Shown piece after piece: positions 56,374 to 64,000 of a DNA stretch of 64,000 bases. The position numbers and the translations under genes were made by a program. This stretch comes from Pholiota molesta. Taxonomy: Eukaryota; Basidiomycota; Agaricomycetes; Agaricales; Strophariaceae. How positions within the stretch are numbered: the first letter of the stretch is position 1; the number at the start of each line of letters is the position of its first letter. The notes under the pieces are model-generated. The model was not told the DNA's origin, did no database searches, and worked only from the letters and a program-made list of their open reading frames with translations. The stretch covers positions 62,001-126,000 of the forward strand of contig JACGCK010000105.1 of NCBI GenBank assembly GCA_014925825.1, given 5' to 3'.

Positions 56374-58058
56374 ATGTTAACCTTTAGTCGGTTCTTGTCC
56401 ACCGTCTCCCTTGCAGTGGCAGCTTCTGGTGCGTATTCAACCTTGATACACTCATATGCTTCCCTGATCCATTACCTACATCGCCAGCTCTCGTAACCAA
56501 CATTGTTCCACCCGCCTCCAAGGGTACTTGGAACGATCCCTCCAATGCTCTGGACTTAACAGGAACGGAGACGGACAGCGACGCCATCGCCTCTACTGCC
56601 AATATCGTTGACCAGAAGTCGGGTGCAGCCGGAGACGTCGACCCCAATCCCCCAGTGCCACCCGTCACCGTCACCGCCGTCGATGGAACACTGACAAACA
56701 CGACCGTGACGCGTCGTAGCACCCCCGCGACGGGTTTGTTCCGCCGCGACGCGTCGGAATACGAACTGGTGTTTTCCGGTTCAGGCACTGGTCCAACTGA
56801 CCGCGACGCGTCCATCGAGGGTACTGCTTACTTGACGTTCACTCTTGTTCCAAATTCGACCTACAACGTCAACGCGTGTCTCGATTTCTGCAGCAGTGTT
56901 GAAACTTGCGGTACGACATTGTCCGCTCATCCATTTACTCTGCATCTCATCATTTTTATGAAGTATTCGCCAACGTCTATTACGAACTCAATAATCCAGG
57001 TCTTGAAGAACAAACGTCAAACTTGAAGTGTGCCGTCTATGCCGATACGCACAGCGCCGCTGAGAAGCTCAACTTCGGCGGACAACAGCTTGCACCTCTC
57101 CCTGCTGGTTTGACTTACATCCAAGACAGTAGTGGATACTCTTCCAAGACTCTCGTCGATCCTGCCGCCCCAGACGGTTACGAGCTCGTTTTCGGACCGC
57201 TCAACGGTGCAAATAACGCACCCGGAGTACGTGTCTTGTATTCTGAGCGCGTAAAGTCCGTTCTGAACCATCGTATTTCCACAGTACATGGGATTCGCGT
57301 TCCTTGATCGTTATGATGTCGACGCGTGCGCCCAGCAGTGCAACACTCGCGGTGCTGATGGCCAAGGCGGTGCCTGCCAGTTCTTCAACATCTGGCGTGC
57401 TGTCGTCAACGGAAACCCCACCACTTACACTTGCTCAATGGTACGTTTCGCGCCGATATTCACCTGAACAGCGCCTGACCTTTAACCGTAGTACTTCATC
57501 GTGGCCGACGCGTCCACTGCTGTCAACACTGGCCAGGGCGATCTGCAAGTGACTTTCTCCCGTGGTTACAAGCGCAAGAACTTCGTCATCGATGGCGGCT
57601 TCGAGGGGTTCACCGAGTGCGACGACTTCTGCTTCGATACCAGCTACGCGAACTGGATCGGCACGAGCCCGGCAGGCGGCACCCTCGATGCGACCATCTT
57701 CTTCTTCCAGCCCTACGCCCACTCCGGCAACGCGGTGTCCCTCCTCGGCTCGGCCACGGCGGAAGACGCCCTCGCCGGGACGCTCACGCCCGCGCAGCCC
57801 CTCGCCACCGTCGCCGGCAAGACCTACTCGATCAATTTCTTCCACGCCAGCGCCTTCAGCGGGCCGTCGCTCGAGGCCAACGCGTTCGTGGACGTCCGGT
57901 GGAACGGCGCGACGGTCGCGACGATCCGCCCCGGCTTCGAGAACTATGCGTTCTTCCAGTTCACGGTCACGGCGGTCGGCGGCGACGTGCTCGCGTTCCA
58001 CGGTGGCGCCGCACCAGCGTGGTCGTTCATCGATGATGTTTCTGTCTTCCAACAGTAG
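56374..58058 (+). CDS. Secreted fruit-body-specific-protein-a-like, gene 1
   Basis: Five exons: 56374-56428, 56488-56910, 56964-57226, 57285-57440 and 57492-58058, summing to 1464 bp (487 residues). All introns are 51-59 bp with GT-AG ends. The N-terminus MLTFSRFLSTVSLAVAASA is a signal peptide split by intron 1. A propeptide-like region follows, then two related Cys modules: module 1 (YELVFSGSGTGPTDRDASIE ... YNVNACLDFC) and module 2 (YELVFGPLNG ... YDVDACAQQCNTRGADGQGG). The last exon (DGGFEGFTECDDFCFDTSYA ... SFIDDVSVF) resembles a carbohydrate-binding-like jelly-roll domain. The name follows mushroom proteins annotated 'fruit-body-specific protein a'; molecular function is not established. 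Likely extracellular or cell-wall associated. Confidence 0.85.
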
Positions 58059-59570
58059 ACCGCTTAACTCCGCTGTTGCTTCCTTCCTATATCACTTTCT
58101 CTTTTGTATCTCAAGGGGACCACCATTTGGTGGCGTGGTATGTACGTATATATGTGTGATTCTGACTTTTTATTTAGTTGTTAATATGAAAAAAAAATCT
58201 TTTCGCATCTTTTATCTCATTCCTCGAAGGGCACGGCGCACTCGAGTGGTTTGTGACTGTGTTCCTGTCTTCGCTTTTTGATCAATCAAGCAACTGTCTG
58301 CCAGTGCGAAGAGATAAGTCTGAGCATGAAAAGGCTATATATCTGTTAAGGAAATAACCGTTGATTGATTGATTGATTTTGTGTGTGATACTCGTACTTG
58401 AGTCTGACCTTGTCAAGAACCTGGTCAAGATCTCGAGTTTCGAGTTTTGGCATTCGAAAGTGGTGGACCAAACCTAACCCTATTGAGTGCTCGCAAGGGC
58501 AGCTAAGAAAGAATCTGACCTCGTGAATCACCTCAAGTCATAGAATTATCGGAAGAATTGTGTATATATGTAAGGTGCAAGTTAAACTCTTCAACGTTGA
58601 CATGATGATGAGTATCAGGTGATGGAAAGAATGGCAATATTTTGATATTTGATTTGTGTTGGTGGGAGAAAGAATACTTCAAACGATCCCATATAGTATG
58701 TTCCATTGGAGGACTTCCAATTTCATGAATCGTATGTACATTACTCGGATATAAGTGAGTACTTGAGTCGTGTTGATTGCAGGCTGGCCCAGAACCCGTT
58801 CCCCTTAAGTATGACATCAGGCCAACACCAGGCGCACTGACTGAGCAACAAATGAATGATGTCAACCGCGGGCTATGCCTCTGCCAAGGACACCTTCCGC
58901 TCACAAACTGATTCTCGACGAGTGATGCTGAATCCCGACGTGTCAAACGGGAAATTTCCTCGGAAACCAGAAAACCTTTGGTCTTGGCCTTGCTTGACCA
59001 TCACTGTTTATGCAGGCCTGCCTATTCCGAGTACGTTCGAAACACATTCCACATCATTCACTCCGGAAAATCGAGCGACGAGAGCTCATAGCTCAGCACA
59101 AACTCGCAACTGTCTGACATTGTAAGGAGGTCGTTGCATACCGCTTCTACGCCCGCCGAGGATGGTAATGTAAAGTGAATCTTTCCTTGAATGATTCTTT
59201 TTCAACTTCATTGGGGAAAATAGAATTGGTGGAAGCGTCGAAAATTCCGCTCTTATTATTTGTTGAGTCAATCGTAGTGAACTGTCATACGGCCCGAAAC
59301 AATCCTATCGCTGAATCATACGTCGAAGAGTCAGGCAAAGTCAGGCATACTAACGACGTACAAAGTGACTTGAACGCCAAAATATGATGCAGAAAGAGTA
59401 GTTCTTCTCTTGGCGGTGCTCGGTGCTCTGAAAGCAGATTCACAACACAGTTACGTGCCTGAGCGCGGCTTCCCATTTCATTGTCGAAGTAAGATATCCG
59501 ACGTCGAGGCGGGCTCTAGGTAGCTATTCCATGCAGAAACAAAATGTAAGTCAAGGCCCAGTCGACGAAG
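58059..59570. other. Intergenic between fruit-body-type genes 1 and 2
   Basis: An AT-rich 3' region (58080-58380, with a gattgattgattgatt tetranucleotide run near 58361) is followed by unique sequence. No supported frame was found. Confidence 0.4.
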
Positions 59571-59571
59571 A

Positions 59572-59579
59572 TATAAAAG
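59572..59579 (+). promoter_or_regulatory. TATA box of fruit-body-type gene 2
   Basis: tataaaag followed by cc, 53 bases before the start codon at 59632. Confidence 0.75.
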
Positions 59580-59631
59580 CCACTGCTCAAGTCAGAGGCA
59601 CAGCAGTCAAAGGCCTGACAATTTCCTTCAG

Positions 59632-61346
59632 ATGTTACCTCAACTCATCTCTACCCTTTCCTTTGCAGCAGCGGCTTCAGGTCGGTCGCTGAGTTTTTTT
59701 CTGATGATACATACACATATATACTCAAGGGCGGTTCCACTTTATTTACAGCCGTTGCGACGAAGGCTGTACCCCCAGCCTTGCGAGGCGCTTGGTACAA
59801 ACCGCCGGCTGTGATTACTCTAAATAATACGTTGACTGACACCAATTCTATTGTGTCTACCGTGCATACCGTCAACCAGAAGGTCAGCGCCAACGGCCTC
59901 CCCAACCAGGCCATCAATAGCACCGCTGTTACGGCCATCGACGGGAAAGTCATTCCGTCGGCCTCGGTTGTCCGCGTACCGCTCACAAGTGGCGCATCTT
60001 CCGCGACCATATCTCGACGACACTCTGCGTACCAGCAGGTCTTTTCTGGGACGGGTACCGGGCCAACTGACCGCGACGCATCTATCCAAGGCACCGCCTA
60101 TCTGACCTACACCACTGTGCCCAACTCGACGTATAATGTTGACGCCTGCCTTACTTTCTGCGATAGCGTGCCAGCCTGTGGTATGCTGCTTCATTATTGA
60201 TCTAAGTTAATATATCGCTTTTTAACTAATGGCTAAAAAAGTATTTGCCAATATCTTCTATGAGTTCAACAACCCGGGACTCAACGCTGGAAGCTCCAAT
60301 CTCAAATGCGCAATCTATGCCGATACGCACACCGCCGCGGAAAAGACAAACTTTGGTGGCCAGCAGCAAGCGCCGCCTCCTGCTGGATTGACCTATATCC
60401 AGCAGAGCAGCGGCTTTTCAAAGGGAACGCTCGTCTCCCCAAACACTCCTGAAGGTTATGATTTAGTTTTCGGGCCTACTAACGGCGCGAATAACGCACC
60501 AGGAGTAAGTTTCAAGAATTTGCGACAGCGTTCATCACTAACCCTGCGATCTGTAGTACATGGGTTTCGTATTCCTTGACAGATATGACGTCGGTGCATG
60601 CGCACAACAATGCAATACGCGAGGCGCAGACGCCCAAGGCGGCGCATGCCAGTACTTCAATATCTGGCGCGCTGTGGTCAGCGGAATACCAACCACGTAT
60701 ACCTGCAGCATGGTAAGCGCTCATACATATATGTATCCACTCAGAAGACTCAAGCAATCGGCAATCATTGTATATAATAGTACTACATTCCTGCCGATGT
60801 TACCACAGCTGTTAATACTGGACAAGGCAGTCTCCAAGTCACCTTCTCTCGGGGCTACAAACGCAAGAATTTTGCAATTGATGGCGGCTTTGAAGGATTT
60901 GACGCCTGCTCGACCTTCTGTTTCCAAGCATCGTACGCAAACTGGGTCGGAACGAGTCCCGCGGGTGGTGACCTCGATGCAAGCGTGTTTTTTTCCAGCC
61001 TTATGCCCACTCCGGAAACGCCGTGGCCCTTTTAGGCTCTGCGCAAGGCACCGACGCGCTTGCTGGGACACTCACTGCAGGAGCACCACTCGCCACTGTC
61101 CACGGAAAACACTACAGCATCGGATTCTTCCACGCCAGCTCGTTTGGCTCGCCCATGGATGAGGCCGCTGCATTCGTGGATGTGATGTGGAATGGTGCGA
61201 CGGTGGCTACAATTCGCCCTGGGTTCAGCGACTGGAAATTCTTCCAGTTTTCTGTGACTGGAGCTGGAAGCGATGTTTTGAGCTTCCATGGAGGCGCGGC
61301 GCCTGCTTGGTCGTTTATTGATGACATTACTGTTTTCCAGACTTGA
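59632..61346 (+). pseudogene. Fruit-body-specific-protein-a-like, gene 2, one-base deletion
   Basis: Exons 59632-59680, 59752-60180, 60242-60504, 60557-60712 and 60781-61346. Exons 3 and 4 are exactly as long as in gene 1 (263 and 156 bp), but the last exon is 566 instead of 567 bp. The missing base is in a run of seven T (60988-60994): genes 1 and 3 read DAT-(I/L)-FFFQ here, while gene 2 reads DASVFFSSLMPT and stops. The sequence downstream is open and similar to gene 1 in the shifted frame (MALLGSAQGTDALAG ... SFIDDITVFQT). The deletion removes most of the C-terminal domain. A homopolymer sequencing error is a serious alternative, because the rest of the gene looks well preserved. Confidence 0.75.
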
Positions 61347-62560
61347 TTTCTTTTCTCGACTCCGTGCCATTCTTTGTCACTGTATCTAATCGAAGCTTGG
61401 TCGAAGCTATGAATATCGTTGTCGCTTCTCATTCATCAATTTATTTACTTATAAAGTCGTGTACATGCGACATCCTTATTCCATTTCAATGGATAAAAAT
61501 CAATTGTTATGTAACATTAAACAGCCTTCAAACCACGCAGTACACGATATGTGAAATATAAAGCCTAAGTAAAGAAGAATACCCCGGGAAAGCTGACTCC
61601 CGGGCGATGATCTTCCACTTCTGTATTCCTATCCAATCGGATACCTCATTCAGAGTCGAGAACTATCTTTGCAGCGTATAGATCCCATACAGAAATGGTG
61701 CGCCGGCATTGAGTAGTCGGTCTTTTTGCTCGGTGTCAAGCTATCTTAGCAGTCAAAGAGGTATGATGCTTTTATTGAACATAGCCTGGGAAGGCAACTT
61801 CCACCGACTGATCAGAAGATTCAGATTTTGTGAGTATTATGCTGGCAATTTCCTTGCCGCGGACAGAGAACATCATTGAATGAGTTATAAATATGCTTAA
61901 CATGAGAATGTTATGGCGAATTGGTGACAAAGACACTGGCCGTTCAAGCCGCTTCCTCTGGCCATTTCGAGGAAATAAGGCTATACCTTTTTTCTTTTAG
62001 AGCGTAAAATGTTGAATCTGAATTTCAGTAATCGATGCGTCGCGTCTCGCGTCCATCACGCGTTTTGACACGTGCCCTATGTTTGCTGTCGAATCGAAGC
62101 CATCAAACTCCGCTTTTTCAACGTCTTTCCTTTCCATCATCTTTTCTAATCCTTGCGGCCTATGCTTGCGAGAATGACACTCAAAGACCGGAACTGCCAC
62201 TGGAATAGGATGGCTGTTTATAAGCTGTGAGCCGATTAAACAACACGCACACAGGAATGCCTCATTAACGGCCTCAAGAACACATCACGGCGATGCGTCT
62301 CTTCTTTTTCTCCAGAACGTCTGTGAGCGCTCGACATTCAGTGCAGACCCCGCCTCAGGCAACACCGGCCCCAAACCCGGACCGTCGACTACCTCCAATA
62401 AGAGCAGCTCTTCGAAGTCAGCTTCCATCTATCACACAGTTTCGTTCCTGAACGGAAGTCATTATGGGAAGTAAAATGGGTCTGGGTAAAATGTCCTCAA
62501 TTATAGTATTATATTGACCACGAGGGTGATTCCCGCTGCCGTACATCGATGCACGCATGG
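61347..62560. other. Intergenic between fruit-body-type genes 2 and 3
   Basis: AT-rich 3' flank then unique sequence. No gene could be supported; short frames are isolated. Confidence 0.4.
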
Positions 62561-62561
62561 C

Positions 62562-62569
62562 TATAAAAA
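62562..62569 (+). promoter_or_regulatory. TATA box of fruit-body-type gene 3
   Basis: tataaaaa followed by cc, 79 bases before the start codon at 62648. Confidence 0.75.
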
Positions 62570-62647
62570 CCACTCCTTGCCGAGAAGAAGAAACAGCAAT
62601 AGGTCTCTAATCCAGACCACTGTTCGCCCTCTTCGATTCTATCCGCT

Positions 62648-64000
62648 ATGTTTTCTAGACTACTGGCATGTTTGTCCTTGGCGCTCGCTACTTCTGGTAC
62701 GTCTCTGAACAAGTCTTGCATATTCTATGACTTACATTGTCCCATCTACAGCCCTCGTCGTTACGAACATAATTCCCCCGGCGTCGAAGGGTTTACCGTT
62801 CAATCCCGCCACGGCTATCGATCTTAGTGATACCGTTACGGACACCGACACTATAATCTCAACTGCACAAACTATTGACCAAAAGAGTGGCCCGACAGGG
62901 TCTCCTGACCAACCTGTTCCGGACACGGCCGTCACTGCGGTCGACGGTCAAATCACGACCGCGGGTTCAACAAACAGTACCGATATTCCAACGCGTCGAT
63001 CTTTCTCCCGACATGCTCCTTCTCGTCGTAGCCCTCGAGCGTATGAGCTTGCGTTTTCTGGTTCTGGCACCGGTCCTAACGATCGTGATGCCTCCATCCA
63101 TGGGACGGCATTCCTGACCTTCACTACCGTCAACAACGCAACATATAACATCGCTGACTGCGAAGCATTCTGTGACACTACTGACAACTGTGGTACGCAT
63201 CATTTCGTCACCTTACAAGCACTATGAATCCAGCCTAATCTATTCCATCCAGTCTTCGTTAATCTTTTCTTCGAGCACAACAATCCTCATCTCGATGCCG
63301 GCCCATCGAATCTCATTTGCGCGGTCTATGCTGATGTCCATACAGCTGCAGAGAAGACGAACGTCGGAGGGCAGCAATTGGCAGCTCTTCCTGCTGGGAA
63401 GACGTTCATCCAGAACAGCAGTGGTTTCTCGCTGACGTCGCTTGTGGATCCGGTCACTCCCGAAGGTTACGAGCTCATTTTCGGACCCATCAATGCTGCG
63501 ACGAATGCTCAAGGTGTAAGTTCGTCATGAATTCCCATCGTCAAAGCTCAAACTCATTCGTTAATCCACAGTATATGGGTTTCGCCTTCCTTGATCGCTT
63601 CGATGTTGATGCCTGCGCGCAGCAATGCAATACTCGCGGGGCCGACGCCCAAGGAGGCGAATGCCAATTCTTCAATATCTGGCGCGCTCTCGTCAACGGA
63701 ATTCCTACTACATATACCTGTGCTATGGTAAGTAACTACGTAACTCTTGCACTAATCCGAAGTATTGACCATTGATTTAAGTACTTCATCCCCACAAATG
63801 CCAGCACCGCCGACAACTTCGGGCAAGGCAACCTCCTTGTAACGCTCTCCCGCGGGTACCAGCGCATCAACCAAGTCATCGACGGGGGCTTCGAGGGCTT
63901 CACCGCCTGCGACGACTTCTGCTTCGCCGAGTCCGATGGCACCTGGATCGGCACGAGCCCTGCAGGCGGCACGCTCGACGCCACCCTCTTCTTCTTCCAG
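62648..64000 (+). CDS. Fruit-body-specific-protein-a-like, gene 3 (cut by window end)
   Basis: Exons 62648-62696, 62752-63192, 63253-63515, 63572-63727 and 63782 to beyond 64000. Exons 1, 3 and 4 have the same lengths as in gene 2, and intron phases are the same in all three genes. The start MFSRLLACLSLALATS is a signal peptide. Module 1 (YELAFSGSGTGPNDRDASIH), the pair AFLDRFDVDACAQQCNTRGA and QFFNIWRALVNGIPTTYTC, and the beginning of the C-terminal domain (DGGFEGFTACDDFCF, GTWIGTSPAGGTLDATLFFF) are present. The part seen has no defect. The remaining 350 or so bases of the last exon lie outside the window. Confidence 0.85.

Noticed and set aside
57435..58052. 205-codon minus frame with Arg/Glu-rich composition
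   Set aside because: Antisense shadow of the same exon; no splice or start context.
57562..58281. 239-codon + frame rich in Ser/Arg/Pro
   Set aside because: It is the shifted-frame shadow of the last exon of fruit-body-type gene 1, which is GC-biased at third positions.
1..64000. Telomere or subtelomere signature
   Set aside because: No TTAGGG arrays were seen. The repeat-rich character alone does not prove a subtelomeric position.

Overview
The window looks like nuclear DNA of a mushroom-forming basidiomycete (Agaricomycete). Evidence: genes are cut by many 45-75 bp GT-AG introns; the gene families are typical of that class (two large NACHT ATPases with a GGTFANVAG N-terminal motif, an F-box protein, a three-gene array resembling 'fruit-body-specific protein a'); and there are no operons or bacterial signals. 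No housekeeping gene was recognised. It reads as a gene-poor, repeat-rich accessory region on the left, passing into a gene family array on the right.

Layout. 0.5-25.5 kb and 35.6-44.3 kb are dominated by old, diverged copies of one compound repeat. Ten copies carry a recognisable core (tgattgcgcacggtccac or a variant), all on the + strand. A second module (about 6.8-7.5, 16.7-17.3, 20.1-20.3 and 20.75-21.1 kb) precedes some of them. Two transposon insertions can be delimited to the base inside this repeat landscape. Element 1 (8001-13269, 5.27 kb) has a 10-bp target duplication, degenerate terminal inverted repeats, CACACTCACACTC subterminal arrays and one multi-exon gene on the minus strand. 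That gene has the layout of a Mutator/MULE-type DDE transposase. Element 2 (25529-28217, 2.69 kb) has hAT-like CA-starting terminal inverted repeats, a 7-bp (8 bp with one mismatch) target duplication and long subterminal arrays of TAGGCTTA/AATCCTAC-type words, but no recognisable transposase. For both, deleting the element plus one duplication copy restores a sequence seen uninterrupted elsewhere in the window.

Genes. Besides the element 1 gene there are: a 206-codon GC-rich ORF (15.2 kb); a NACHT protein gene with an in-frame tandem triplication (29.2-32.9 kb); an unknown multi-exon gene enclosed by direct repeats (36.16-37.6 kb); an F-box protein gene (40.2-42.1 kb); a small unknown gene (44.6-45.0 kb) whose frameshifted paralogue sits at 14.3-14.9 kb; and a second NACHT gene broken by at least two frameshifts (45.3-47.7 kb). 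At 56.4-64.0 kb lie three direct tandem genes for secreted fruit-body-specific-protein-like proteins. All three share the same five-exon, four-intron structure (the third runs off the window). The middle copy lacks one base in a T-run of its last exon.

How parts relate: the left two-thirds shows repeated duplication (compound repeat, paralogous gene pairs, relics) with later transposon insertion and decay. The right end is a recent tandem gene family in which each member keeps its own TATA box. Exon boundaries are read by eye from GT-AG and homology between copies; those of the fruit-body genes are firm, the others approximate.
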